A stretch of DNA of 64,000 nucleotides from Dactylis glomerata (lineage: Eukaryota > Streptophyta > Magnoliopsida > Poales > Poaceae), in NCBI GenBank assembly GCA_007115705.1, contig QXEO01001027.1:1365659-1429658 (forward strand), in the 5' to 3' direction. The notes beneath the pieces are model-generated. The model had not been told where the DNA came from. It made no database searches and saw only the letters and a list, made by a program, of their open reading frames with translations. Each line of letters starts with the position of its first letter. Position 1 is the stretch's first letter. Both the position numbers and the translations under genes were made by a program. Below are positions 37,585 to 49,544 of the stretch, in pieces.

Positions 37585-38433
37585 ATGGAAAATAAAGAGT
37601 TCTGTAGTCTTTTTCCTGAGTTTAGATATGAAGTGTTTGAAGAGAAAATTGAAAAACCTTTGGAGCTTAATTTGCATGCTAATAGTGTTGTTAGTATAAA
37701 TGCTTTGAACACCGTTGTTGATAATGCTATAGAAAAGTCTAAGCTTGGGGAAGCTGGTTTTGTTAAGCATGATATTTTTAGTTCCCTAGCTTTAGTGGAG
37801 AAAGTTTGTTCTGATAATATTTTATCTCCCATATGTGATGTTCCTTCTTATGATGATATGTTTGAAGAATATGCTTTGCAAAATAGCTGTTCTTTAGCTT
37901 GTGATGATACTAAACCTCTAGTTTATGATGGTTATGATGATGAGTATAATATTTTCAGTTCACCTACTTTTGAGGAGAAAATTAGTTATGATTACAATAT
38001 GCCTCCTATTTATGATGATTATGGTGATGAGAATAATTATTCTGTTGAATCTGCTCCTATTACTATTGTTCATGTGGGGAGTATTAATCCTTTTATGCAT
38101 GTGGCTCATGATAGGGATACTTTATGTGATAGTTATATTGTTAGTTCTATTCATTATGCTACTGAAAGTTATTATGAGAGAGGGAAACATGGTTTGATGG
38201 ATCTCAACAATATTAAGTTTCCCCTCTTTATGTTGCAAATCTTGAAGTGGCACTTGTTTTGTCTATCCATGCTTGCTACTATGTGCCTCGTTGATTTATT
38301 TTCTTACAAGATTCCTATGCATAGGAAGTGGTTTAGATTTAAATATCTTTCAAATTTGCTTTTTGATGCTCTCTATTGCTTTAAGTTCCTATATGGCGCC
38401 TTTGCCTCAAGCTCTTATATGGCGCCCACATGA
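37585..38433 (+). CDS. Conserved ORF of the E1/E2 retrotransposon family, function unknown
   Basis: Intact 282-codon frame that begins about 110 bp after the primer-binding site, at the position where gag normally starts. I recognise no gag, protease or other known domain. Residues about 95-155 are acidic and rich in Asp and Tyr (YDGYDDEYNIF, YDDYGDENNY). Residues about 205-235 are hydrophobic (FPLFMLQILKWHLFCLSML) and could form a membrane segment. The frame ends SSYMAPT. The E1 copy is collinear with one frameshift. Retention of this frame in a family without pol suggests it matters to the element, but it could also be a relic of a gag gene diverged beyond my recognition. Confidence 0.7.
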   Translation: MENKEFCSLFPEFRYEVFEEKIEKPLELNLHANSVVSINALNTVVDNAIEKSKLGEAGFVKHDIFSSLALVEKVCSDNILSPICDVPSYDDMFEEYALQNSCSLACDDTKPLVYDGYDDEYNIFSSPTFEEKISYDYNMPPIYDDYGDENNYSVESAPITIVHVGSINPFMHVAHDRDTLCDSYIVSSIHYATESYYERGKHGLMDLNNIKFPLFMLQILKWHLFCLSMLATMCLVDLFSYKIPMHRKWFRFKYLSNLLFDALYCFKFLYGAFASSSYMAPT

Positions 38434-41367
38434 GCATCTTTGCAAATTACTGCGCCTAGCTCAAAGGCGTTAAAGAAAAGCACTCTTGGGAGATAACCCA
38501 TTGTTTTCTTTTCAGTACTTTTTTTTTATTTGAGTCTTGGAAGTTATTACTAATGTAATAACCGCTCCTTATCCTTTTTATTTTGTTGTTGTGCCAAGAG
38601 AAGCCTCTAATTTGAGTGAGGTAAGATTTGGGGATGTTGCTGTCCTGAAACTGTTTTCGGTCCTGCACCGTAAAATTTCGTATAAATTCTCTGTATATCT
38701 TTTGGACCTGCGATTTCTTGTGCATATTCCCCAGGTTATATCCAAACTTTTATTAGTTGAACACTTTTTGATTTGAGCAACAGAAATCCCCTTAAAAATT
38801 CTACCTTTATCAGCTGTTCTGTTTTGACAGATTTCTGCCAATATTTGTGTTTGCCGCTTTATCGCTTTCTTTTGAGTTCTTTTGATCACAGAACTTTTTG
38901 GGAAGTTGCTACAGTAGTATATACTTTATATGTGGTGGTTTTGGGTTGAAACCTGAAGCAAAAAGAGGTTGATTATATGATATGCTACACTAATGTTGCT
39001 AATAGAATTGTGTTTAGTTTTGTATGAAGGAAGTTTTCAAGTGTAGGGATTGGAGAATGATGAGATGAGTTGAAGAACGGACAAAAGCTTAAGATTGGGG
39101 ATGCTCATGCATCACCCCAAGAAATATCCAAGAGGTACAAGCGTCAAAGCTTGGGGATGCCCCCGAGGCACCCCTTCTTCATCGGCAAAAATCAGGTCAC
39201 CTTTCAAGACACTATATTTTTATTGCTTCATGCACTATGTGTTTTTCTTGGAGCGTCAGTTGTTTTAGTTTTCTTAGTTAGTTTAGTTTGTTTGCTGCAA
39301 TAAATGGTTGGACCCCAACAAATTTCCTTTGGAGGAGATGTACTCATTTTTATTTGCTAAGAACACTCAGTTTTTCACTCTTATCGTTCAACGAGTGTTC
39401 TTCTTTTTTCGCTACTGCTTTTGGTTTTCGTTTTTGCCTTGATTTGCGTTCAGACCTTGTCATATCTTTTCATCAAGGTGTATTTTTGCCTCTGATCTTT
39501 ATTGCTTTTCATCAAAAGAGGTGTCTATAAAAATTTCAAATGGTGTTGGAAAAGAGAAAAAGCTTTATGCAAAATAGTGGTACAAGAAGGAGCTTGTGTA
39601 GACTGCGGCTTAGGCTTTTTCATGTCATGCTTGATGTCTTTTTGATAGTATGCTTAGTGGTTTTACTGTAGCATGACTTGTCTCAAATAACTGAGATTGC
39701 TTAATGAGCCTTTGAAAAAATCATGCGTTGTTTTTATTGTATGGAAGCATTATTTTGGTTTTCTCCTTGATGCTTTATTTGGGTTGACTTGGCGCATGCT
39801 CACACATGCTAGACTCTTACAAAGTCACCAATAGCCTCTATAATCATTTAGTTTTTGACTTTTGATGCCATCCTATGCTTCTTTTAATGTCGCTTTGTCA
39901 CTTTGCATGATTATGGCCATTATTGCTCTCTTAGTTGGTCGCTCCCAGTCTTTTGCTAGCCCTCGTCTTGTACTGAGTATGAGCTCTACTCGTGCATCCA
40001 ACTCCTAAAAGCAAAAGTTTTCCATTGTGTCCACCATACATACCTACTAGCAATTTGCTATTCCAAGTAAATTTGACTTGTTTTTATTTACTCTTCAAAT
40101 TAAACTCTTACCAGTGTTATGCGAAAATTGGTCAGTAAAGCTCTCACGAACCGGAAGGCACACTTTACTTTTTCCTGTTCTTAAAAATTTGACATTGTGG
40201 TCTCTTATGTTGAGTTGTTATGCTTGCAAGTTGTAAGTTGAATTCTAGCCCATCCATGCTATCATGGGGCAAGCTTTCAACATTGCACTTCTTATTTGAG
40301 TTGATATCGTGATCTTTTGTTTATGGATGTCCGCAGTGTGAAATGAATTGGGAATCTTGCAGGGATCATGGAGTTTGTATATGTGTTAGGGAAACGCCTA
40401 GGCCGCCAATCTAAGCCATGCATAATTCATGGTGGAAATATGCAGCATACCCATGGTGGACATTCGACGACGCATCTCACAATAAAAAGCTAAACAAATG
40501 GCAAATAAAAGAGATGTCGAGGTGTTCATTGTCTGCTTGTCCTGTCATTTTGATGTGGGCTTGTTCCATGTCATCGGGCACGGAGGTACCCCGTTGACGG
40601 TTTTCGATGATACATATTTACTTACAATGACAAGAGCCTTGCTTGGGACTCTAAGTTGAGTAGCATGAGGTTTGGGTACTCGTATTCACGGGACACGAGG
40701 TTTTCAACTTATGATTTGTCAAGCATATGCATCATAATTGTTTCGCATTAACTTTAACCATTCAAGATGCTTATGATGGGGGCAATGAGAGCTCAAAGCC
40801 GGTAAGTACCATAATTTTTGAAGGTTATAAAACTTGCAATCACCGCTTCCCTCCGCGAAGGGCCTTTCTTTTACTTTATGTTGAGTCACCACCTTCTTTC
40901 TTTATGCACCATTAAGAGAGCATAGTTGTCATTCTTAGTATAATGTGCATTGTCCCAAAGTTTTCATTGATTGATTCATATTGTTGGTTTCACTTGTTCT
41001 CAAATTATTTGTATCTAGTCGCCCTCTTAAACTTGAAGGTGTCCTATGCATTTATGTTTTGCTCTCCATGAAGGACAAGCTGAAAACCATTTGTATGTTT
41101 TTCCTTATGATTTGAACACACGTTTGACTTTCATTGTTTCATTTTCATGATCTTTTGTTTGTGTTTATTTGCATGTTTATAACATGGTTGCTAAGTTTCT
41201 ATTATCAAGATTATGTCTTTCATGTCCATGTTTTAAGTTCTTTGATCTCAGCACTCAATGCTTTACCTATATGATCAAGATTGTGATGGTGCATGTCACC
41301 TCAAAAATTATTTCTTTTGTTATCACTTACCTACTCGAGGACGAGCAGGAGTTAAGCTTGGGGATGC
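38434..41367 (+). other. E2 internal region, 3' part, non-coding
   Basis: About 2.9 kb with no conserved coding frame. It includes repeated AAGCTTGGGGATGC motifs (around 39090-39165) and ends at the LTR with the same motif. The corresponding stretch of E1 is at 22577-24602 and 33435-33980, reversed. Confidence 0.8.
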
Positions 41368-42908
41368 TGATACATCTCAAACGTATCTATAATTTTTGAT
41401 GCTCCATGCTTGTTTTTACACCATTTGCCTTGTGTTTCGTTACACTTCGCGGCGTTTTTATGCGATTTTCGGAACTAACCTATTGATAAGATGCCACAGT
41501 GCCAGTTCCCTGTTTTCTGCTGTTTTTGTGTTTCAGAAAAGCTATATAGGAAATATTCTCGGAATTGGACGAAACAAGTTCTAGAAGTCTTATTTTTCCT
41601 GGAAGCTTCCCGAAGACCGAAAGAGAGCCGGAGGGAGGCCAGAGGCCGCCCTCACATGTAGGGTGCGTGGCCCAGCCCCTGGCCGCGCCCACCTGGTGTG
41701 AGGAGCCCCTGGCTGCCCCTTAACGACGCCCCTTCGCCTATATAAAGCCTCGGGACGGAAAACCCTAGGGGAGTCGGCAAAATTTCCAGAACAGTTCCGC
41801 AGCGCCGCCGCCATCAAAGCCAAATTTCGGGGGATAGAAGTCTCTGTTCCGGCACCCTGCCGGGATGGGGAAGTGCCCCCAGAGCCATCTCCATCGGTCT
41901 CCATTGCCGTCTCTGCCGTCTCCATCGACCTCACCGCCATCTCCATCAACCTTGCTGTCTCCTATGATGAGGAGGGAGTAGTTCATCCCCGGGGCTGAGG
42001 GCTCTACCGGTAGCTATGTGGTTCACCTCTCTCTCCCATGATGTGATCTTTATGTGATCGTGAGCTTTGTATCATGTTGAATAAGTAGATGTTACTCTTC
42101 TTCATTATGTGTACTCTAGTGTGTTATTAAAGTAATCTATTCCTCCTGCCATGGTGTAACGGTGACAGTGCGTGCATCACGGTGGTACTTGGTCTAGGCT
42201 ACGATTGTGATCTTTTATGGATTATGAGAATAATTATCGCTATGATAGTATTGAAGTGATCTATTCCTCCTTTCATGGTGTAATGTTGACAGTGTGTGCA
42301 CCGTGTTAGTACTTGGTCTAAGTTGCAATAATATCTATCTTGAGTTGTGATTTGATTTGGATATCTCTATGAGTGGTGTTTGTCAAGTACTTGATGAACT
42401 TTGAGGAGTGCTTCGTAACCCTACGCAATGATTAGTGTTATTCAATAGGAGAGTAATTCAGAGTACCATAGTGAAGAGAAGTTATTTATTTGTTCAATTA
42501 TTTTATATTTGTTGGGAGTGTGTCCACTAGTGAAAGTATGATCCCTAGGCCTTGTTTCCAAGCTTTGCACACTGTTTACTTGCTGTTTTGTTACATGTTT
42601 GCTTGCTGCCATTTTTATTTCAGATTGCATTTACTACTTATAATCATCTATACCACTTGTATTTCACTATCTCTTCGCCGAACTAGTGCACCTATACATC
42701 TGACAAGTGTATTGGGTGTGTTGGGGACACAAGAGACTTTCTGTATCGTAATTTCAGGGTTGTTTGAGAGGGATAGCTTTGACCTCTTCCTCCCTGAGTT
42801 CAATAAACCTTGGGTGATCCACTTAAGGGAAACTTGCTGCTGTTCTACAAATCTCTGCACTTGGAGGCCCAACACTGTCTACAAGAACAGAAGCGTGTGT
42901 AGACATCA
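41368..42908 (+). repeat. E2 3' LTR
   Basis: Complete 1541-bp LTR (TGATACATCTC...TAGACATCA), TATA box at 41739-41745, followed by the GTATT duplication. Its reversed terminus supplies the stop codon of the adjacent GT14 gene. Confidence 0.95.
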
Positions 42909-44796
42909 GTATTCAAGTATCTTGGTGGAAAACTTGAGCAACGGTTGCAGCGCGCTCGGTGCAAACTTCCTTGCAAATAGGGAGCATAGGTTTGTCGGTT
43001 GCCCATTGTACATGCACCTTGCCTTCTCCCCCTTCTTCCCCGCTAGCCTCTCTAGGAACTTCTCGCCCACATCCCCGACACCAAAGCTCGCTGGGTGGGA
43101 CCCACCACGCGACCAATCAACCCATGTAAGACTCCGGTTGGCGATCTCACGGGGTGCCTTGATGGTGAGCACCGTTGGGAGGTAGTGCTCATCGACGTAG
43201 CACGGTGCCAGGCATGCCTCTCGGAACCTTGGGTAGTATTGGATGTCAGCAACAATAAAGATGGCGAGGCGGCGGTCCATCTCGAACCATTGTGCGCCCT
43301 TCCGCCACTGCGAGAGCGATACGACGGGGGCGAGGCCGATGCGGTATCGGCCACGGCCGAGCCGGCTTGGGTCATCGAATGCCTCGACAAAGCTATGATG
43401 TGAGCGAGTTAGGTATGTGTGGACGGCGGGAAGAGGATGGAGAGGGATGCATGACTCGGAGAGAAGGACGAAGCGCTCGTTTGTGGGGTCGAGGAGCGCA
43501 TTCGCGAGCAGACGAAGCTCCGCATCAACCACGCTAGTCTCGCCCCAACGTGTCGCCTGCAAAACATTAAATAAACTTTTATTAGTAAATCATTATGCAA
43601 GCAAGATATCTTGGAATAATAATAGGAACGGAAACTACATGAGCTGCAAATGTAGCTCGGGATACATATGTAGCCCCTCTTTAAAAATATTTTAATATAA
43701 CATTTCAAAGTTTTAGAAATTAAAAAAATCCTATATGTTAATAATGGTGTGTGCTATCGTCCAAAATCTCAAGCCGAAACACCATGTATTTTGAGCCACA
43801 CAAAAATGAAAAATCTTGCAACTTTTCGTGTTTACGAAGTCTGAGCTACGCGTAGCTAGTTAACAGTGTATCAAAAACATGAAGAAGATATTTTCCGAAA
43901 TACAAGATTACATGAAGAAAATTCTTGGCCACCGCATCTATGGTGGATAGGGACATGATGGTCATCACCTCCCCGCAGAAAAAATTAATGATGGCCATCA
44001 CTTTCAGCCTCTCTTTCGTGGCACACCGCACACTCTGTAGCAGCACTACTTGTCATGTGTGTCGGTCAGACCGGAGTGCGAGAGAGAGCCCACACGTGTA
44101 CGCCCGTGATCCGTCGGATCCCAATCGACGGCCGTCCTTCCGACACGAGGACAGCAAGAAAGAAGCCAACTTTGACCGAAAGACAGCTGCCTAGGTGTGC
44201 CGATGCCGTACCTTGCTGGGCACCTGCCGGCGGTGGAACGGCGACGACGGCGGGAAGTCGAGGCGGTACCCCGGCGTGGTGTGCACGTACACCGAGAACA
44301 GCTCCCTCCCACCGGTGGCGTTGAAGAACCTCTCCCACAGCGGCGCCAGCGGCAGCGGGCCGCGGGTGAGGAACATGAAGGCCACCTTCCCCGGCGCCGA
44401 CGGCCGGCGCGGCCCCGGCCTCCGGGGCTGGAACGACGCCGCCCACAGCAGCTCCTCGTCGCTCATGTTGTGCCACGCGCTCCGAGCCGCCGGCCGCGCC
44501 CACCACCGCTCCACCTCCACCTCCTTCCTGACCTCCGCGCACGGCGCCGCGGGGAGCACGTTGGGCACGGCGAGCGTCGGGAGGCGGTAGTAGGAGAAGG
44601 CCCCGCCGCCGCCACCGATGACGAAGAGGAGGAGCGCGGCGGCGAGGAAGCCTGTGGCGAGCGCCGCGAAGAGTAGCACCGGCCTGATGAGCGTCACCGG
44701 GACGAAGCTCCTCGGCGGCGCCGGCGCCCTCGCCGTCCCGTGCCCGGCCTTGCCGCTGCTGTCGACCACCAACGCCGCTCCTCCTCCTCCCTTCAT
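42906..44796 (-). CDS. GT14-family glycosyltransferase (core-2/I-branching GlcNAc-transferase-like, DUF266)
   Basis: Two exons, 44796-44212 (195 codons) and 43556-42906, joined by a GTACGG donor and a TTTTGCAG acceptor in phase 0, give 411 residues, normal for plant GT14 proteins. Residues 36-61 form one hydrophobic signal-anchor, so a type II Golgi membrane protein is expected. The GT14 landmarks are KVAFMFLTRGPLPLAPLWERFF (137-158), GETSVVDAELRLLANALLD, ERFVLLSESCIPL, SHHSFVEAFDDP and WRKGAQWFEMDRRLA. Plant members act on cell-wall or arabinogalactan glycans; the substrate here is not deducible. The last codon before the insertion is TAC; the stop TGA at 42908-42906 is the terminus of the E2 LTR. 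Without E2 the next codon would be TAA, so the protein is unchanged. Confidence 0.93.
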
Positions 44797-45983
44797 GCCG
44801 CTCCCTAGCTCAACAAATCCTACAAAAAGCAGAGAAACTCAGACAAGAGCAATTCGCTTGGATGGATCGAAATATCGAATTCTAACCGTAGGATAATTGA
44901 AATTAATGGAGGATACGACGATCAGTAACGGGTGTGTAACGGGTGTGTAGACACACGGCCTTGCTTGGAGGTGGGCAGAGACGCATAAGAACATCGCAAT
45001 TCGCTTCGGTCATCCAATATGCCCGTCCATGGAACAAAGAAGGCAAGACGTTTAATTGATGTGATTGACGTTGACTCGATGATGGGAGCTACTACTCTTG
45101 GTAGGGAACAAACAATCGGTGGAGAAGTTTTCAGACCTTTCGTTTTGGGATTTGCTTCGCTCTATGAGGTCTACACTGGATGTGGTTTCCGAATAGTAGG
45201 AATAGTAACAGAGCTAGCTACAAGGGAGAGCAAAGGCATGGATCTTGCTGGGAGGTTTTTCCAGCTAGTTTTTTTTACGTGCTTCCGTTTCGCCTCAGGC
45301 GTGAACAGTAGAGCATTCCTCCAAAATCCTTTCACCTCCTGTTCGATGTGTAGAGATTTAGCGATATTGGTGATGAGATGTATGTACCGGTAGAGAGGTG
45401 CCGACCACACAGCCTGAGCTTTGACCCGTAGCCTTTTGAGTGAGTGTGGGTGTGTGGGTGTGTGGAATGGATTGTGTAACATGTCTTTTTCCGAACGGAG
45501 TAACTCTATCTTTGAGAATGAAGTGGATGTAACAAGAAAAGACGAACATCTTCATCAAATCATACTAGTTAAAAACGCAGCAGCAGTTCTATCCCACCAG
45601 TTCCAGCTTCTTCATACTCACACATGATCATCTTATCATGTTTCGAAGAATCAAAGACTTGAGAGAACATATGTATGAGGGCATTTCCTGAATTCCTCAC
45701 ATTTGTTACATGTACGGTATTATGATCGCAGTTAGCAGCTTATCACATGAAAACAGATAATCTGAAACCGAGACAAACATGAAGATAGGGCTTTGATTGA
45801 GCAGTATCTTCTCTAGGGAATAATGATTCAGAATGCAATTTTACAACACTTTTGCAATGCCTTCAATCAAAGGCGTAAAAAACCAATTTTCGATTTGGGA
45901 TACTACATATATGTATTCAAGGACAATTGCCCTTTGTGCTCTGTGCAGCTACCCAGCTAATTCTCTAACATGAACAAACTAAT
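44797..45983. other. Intergenic between the GT14 start and the peptidyl-tRNA hydrolase end
   Basis: The first few hundred bases would be the GT14 promoter; the stretch near 45983 would be the 3' UTR of the hydrolase. An open frame at 45019-45393 (plus) shows no domain and I do not call it a gene. Confidence 0.4.
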
Positions 45984-48900
45984 CTACACTTCGGTGTGAA
46001 TCTCTGCGCTGTCTAGATCAGATTGTTTTCGTTTATTTGACATTTCTGGTGGCTGTGGACATGGAGTGTTTACAAAAATCGCACTCTTGTTGAATCCTTT
46101 GAGTAACATTATCCGCACTGCTTGCAAACACTTGAGGAAGGTGGAATCAAGCTACAAGAGAATTGGGGTAGACAGAGGGGTCAGCTGCTGTTTTGGTTGT
46201 ACATATAAATAAAACTTCACAAGTTTCGAGTTTTTAAGACATCACAGAGCGCTTAAGAGAATGCTTAATGCAGATTTCCACGCATCAAAATTTGTGTTGT
46301 AAAAAAATTGAGCAGTGCAATATAGTAGTATAAGAGACCTCTTTTTGTTCTTCCTCGGTGAAGGAACGTAGAACAAAACCGATGGCACCCATCATTCCAG
46401 TTGGCCGTCCAATGCCTGCACAACAATTGACGGATGGCATTTTCAGATTCATCACTTGAAGTGTAAAAGAACTACATGAGCGGTTGTCTAGCATACCTAT
46501 CCTTAGGCGTGGAAAATCACGGCTTTCTTTGAAATGATGGATAACGCTTCTCATCCTGAAACACATCATATCTTAAAGTAAAACAAAGGTAATGATTTCA
46601 ACAATACTTAATTCAGTGTAATGAGCCTGCTACTGTTCCTTTATTTGTGCTACGCCCTAAGCAATTTGTTCTAAGAGAAGAGCACTACTGCCCTGCAGCA
46701 TGTCCTAATTATTTATAAAACTACATCCCAATTCTCTCGTCCTTTAAAAACTTCTGAAAATAAAATCTCCTGAAAAAATTGCTCTGCTACTTTGCATTGA
46801 ATAAGCTTAACTTGACATTTTTAAATTTGTTTTAAATTTTAATTAATTAGAGTAAACATCAAATAAATATTTGATTTTTGGATTATAGAGAAATCCCCAA
46901 TCAAAATATCCTTCTGTATTTCCTCCATGCAGAAAATCCTTTCCGAAAGGCCAATTCCTATTCCTATTTTTTCTAAAAAAAACCTTTTGTTTTCGAACCA
47001 ACTAGGCCCAATGCAGCCGGCCCATTTTTTATTTTTCTTCTGTTTCCCACCTAGCTGCCCCAATTTTGTTTCAAAAAATGTGCAAAGATATTTTCAATCG
47101 GGATTTCTCTGCTAAAATCCAAAAAAAAGATATTTAATTGAAGTTTAATTCAATTCAATTTAATACAAAATTTATAGAATGTCAAATTAAGCTTATTTAA
47201 TTTAAAGTAACAGAATTTTTTTCTCAAAAAGTTTTATTTCTCAAAATGTTTAAAAAGATGAAATTAGGAAATTACGATAAGAGACATGGATGTTTCCTTT
47301 AATGATATAAAGTTAGGATAAAATATGAATTCCGCCTGTATCGTTTTTAGGACCTTGAGCGTATATAGTTCATAAGAAAGTAGCAACGAAATCCTGAGCA
47401 TGGTGGGAAATAGATAAGTTAGGTATGTACCCATTATGCCCACCATGTCCCCCCTTTGGCAGTAGACGTAATTTCGCAAAGGGTAAGTCAAGATCATCAT
47501 AGATCTAAAAGTCATAGAACAGTTTGAGAATTATTAGAACTTGAAAACATTAAAAAGTATCCAGTCAAGAATAATACTATTTACCACAACAACTTGATTA
47601 AGTGGAATCTTGAAATATGAAACCAGCTGACCAACCTGCATAGGGCAGTCCTATTCAGTAAACATGGACTATCAGATACAGTGATTTGAAGCTGTATTAT
47701 AGTTGTTTTACTTACAGACTCACCACTTGCATTCATAAAAGTCTGTGGCTTGGCAAGCATTACAGGGACATCACCAATAAGGCCTACAAATCACGGAAAA
47801 GGAAAATAATTAAGGCGTATAAATACAAGTCAATTAGAACAACAACGCTTTCAGAAACCTTCATATTTATATGTATCCCCTGAGGTCTTACATTTAAGCC
47901 TGAAAACATTCTAAACTAACTGTCTTCTGATGTACGTAATTAAGAGCTATGAAACAATTTGGATGCACATACTTCTTACAGTACATTAACTCAAGATATT
48001 GGGTGGAAATACTTGGTCCCTGGATGTAATTAAGGAACCTTTCTCAATAACAGAGTGCAATTACAAATGACGGGTTTACAGTTAGTACCCATCTATTTCA
48101 ACTCTGAAATAGAATATAGAAACGAACATTCAGTTGCGCGTTTGATAGTAAAGTGCATCAGGGTACAAAACGAACTGATACCATGTTTTAAACCAACGCA
48201 AACTTATTCAATTAGCCTTGTACGAATAATTAGCCAAGCTAATAAGCATGTAAAACACAACCTACCCGATAAAAGTAGTACTGGTAGAACTACCCAAGGG
48301 TAACTAAAAAATGAGCTACACGTAAGTTGAGCAGGTCTACATCCATCTTACAGTGATTAGCTGTAAATATACATCAAAACTAATACGTATTGCACCACTG
48401 AAATTGTTGAAAATTGACAAAATGTGTGTTAAAATTACCTTTCCCAACCATTGCTTTGAAATGTTTACTGCTGATAGATATGCCCTCAGCTTCTGCAATA
48501 GCGTCAATCATCTCAAACCCAACCTGCAAAAGCAAAACTGTTATTACAGCATGATATAGTGATATATTGCAATCTGGGATATAGGTTAAATAAGAACATT
48601 TTTAGTGGCCTTTGTTAATTTCAACTGAAATTATAGATAACTCAAGGCCAGTACACAGCTATCTGAAAACCAAGAGCCAAGCAACCAAAAAGACAACATC
48701 TTTACCCTGACGAAAAAGTAAGGATCAAGCCTATCCAGCCGTTTCCAATTCCAAACATGTAACATCTAATTTGGAGGTTTATAGTAAAAATTGCTTCAAT
48801 TAATTGTAATTTTTAGCACCAAGATTTACGAATTGCAAGATGATTAGATTAACTAGGACAGATGCTACCAGCTGAAAACGCGCAGCTCCTTCAGAACAAG

Positions 48901-49175
48901 CAGAGAGGGATCAGAGTCCAGAGAGCGTAGATCCTTACGTTGTGGCGAGTCCCCTTGTACATCCTGCCGGGGTTCCCAAGCCCGACGAACAGCCACGGCT
49001 TCTGGGCTGCGCCGCCGGTGGCTGACGAAGAGGACGATGAGGCGGCGACGACTTTGCTGGCGGTGCCGTTCGCCGCCATACTTCTAGCGCCCGAGAGAAG
49101 GAAGCGGATAGCCGGGAAGGTGAGGCGGGCGGACGCAGCAGACGCGGAGGCGGGGACGCCGGAGAGAAACCGCAT
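45984..49175 (-). CDS. Peptidyl-tRNA hydrolase, organellar type
   Basis: Hydrolyses peptidyl-tRNA released from stalled ribosomes. Eight exons join in frame: 49175-48939, 48523-48439, 47783-47716, 47635-47585, 47504-47431, 46555-46497, 46415-46339 and 46151-45984. All introns are GT...AG and the total is 819 bp, giving 272 residues. Residues 1 to about 57 are Ser/Ala/Arg-rich and fit an organelle transit peptide; an internal Met at 33 could start a shorter form. The catalytic set is complete by analogy with the bacterial enzyme: N68 (GLGNPG), H78 (TRHNVGF), N125 (FMNASG), D150 (YDDLDLP) and N171 (GGHNG). The tail (PPEMSNKRKQSDLDSAEIHTEV) is charged. Whether it is chloroplast or mitochondrial, or closer to the CRS2 splicing-factor branch, cannot be settled here. 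The first exon ends 149 bp from a Stowaway MITE. Confidence 0.96.
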
Positions 49176-49323
49176 CGCCGCCGTTGCGGTCTCGCCCTAT
49201 AAAACGGGTTCTTGTTGTCGGGTCTGAATCGTACACGGCATTCCACCAGTTTTTTCCGTTGACCAGTTTGACTTCTTGGCCTTGTAGTATTGAACATGTT
49301 GACTAGTCCCTCCGTCTATAATA

Positions 49324-49538
49324 CTCCCTCCGTTCCGGTATATAGGTCTTGCACGTATTCCTAGATCATCATGTTGACCAATATAATGTAAATTTTATAG
49401 TATAAAAATTATACCATTAGAAAGTACATAATCTGAAGTTTCTAGTGATATATATTTTGTAGTATATATCTTATTTTACATTAGTCAAAATAGCAACCTA
49501 AAAATACGCGCAAGACTTATACACCGGGACGGAGGGAG
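49324..49538. mobile_element. Stowaway (Tc1/Mariner) MITE
   Basis: 215 bp with inverted ends CTCCCTCCGTTCCGGTATATA and its near-complement at the right (three mismatches in about 28 bp), flanked by TA on both sides. It is AT-rich inside and non-coding. It lies 149 bp upstream of the peptidyl-tRNA hydrolase start codon, so within its promoter region. Confidence 0.93.
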
Positions 49539-49544
49539 TAAAGT

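Larger units (their letters stand above)
20417..42908 (+). mobile_element. LTR retrotransposon E2, non-autonomous, interrupted by E1
   Basis: Outermost element of the nest. The 5' LTR is 20417-21035 plus 36518-37444 (split by E1), and the 3' LTR is 41368-42908. Each is 1541 bp once E1 and one copy of its 5-bp duplication are removed. TSD GTATT at 20412-20416 and 42909-42913 is perfect. A tRNA-Asp primer-binding site lies at 37455-37472, and a purine-rich tract (AAGCTTGGGGATGC) just before 41368. The 3.9-kb internal region holds one 282-codon ORF and no gag, protease, RT or integrase, so the element must have moved with proteins from elsewhere. It inserted at the stop codon of the GT14 gene. 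Confidence 0.95.

Noticed and set aside
39070..39530. Open frames in the E2 internal region as pol remnants
   Set aside because: No RT, RNase H, protease or integrase motif is present in any frame, and the matching E1 region keeps no frame.
45019..45393. A 124-codon plus-strand frame as a gene
   Set aside because: No recognisable domain, no clear promoter or partner exon, and it sits between two minus-strand genes.
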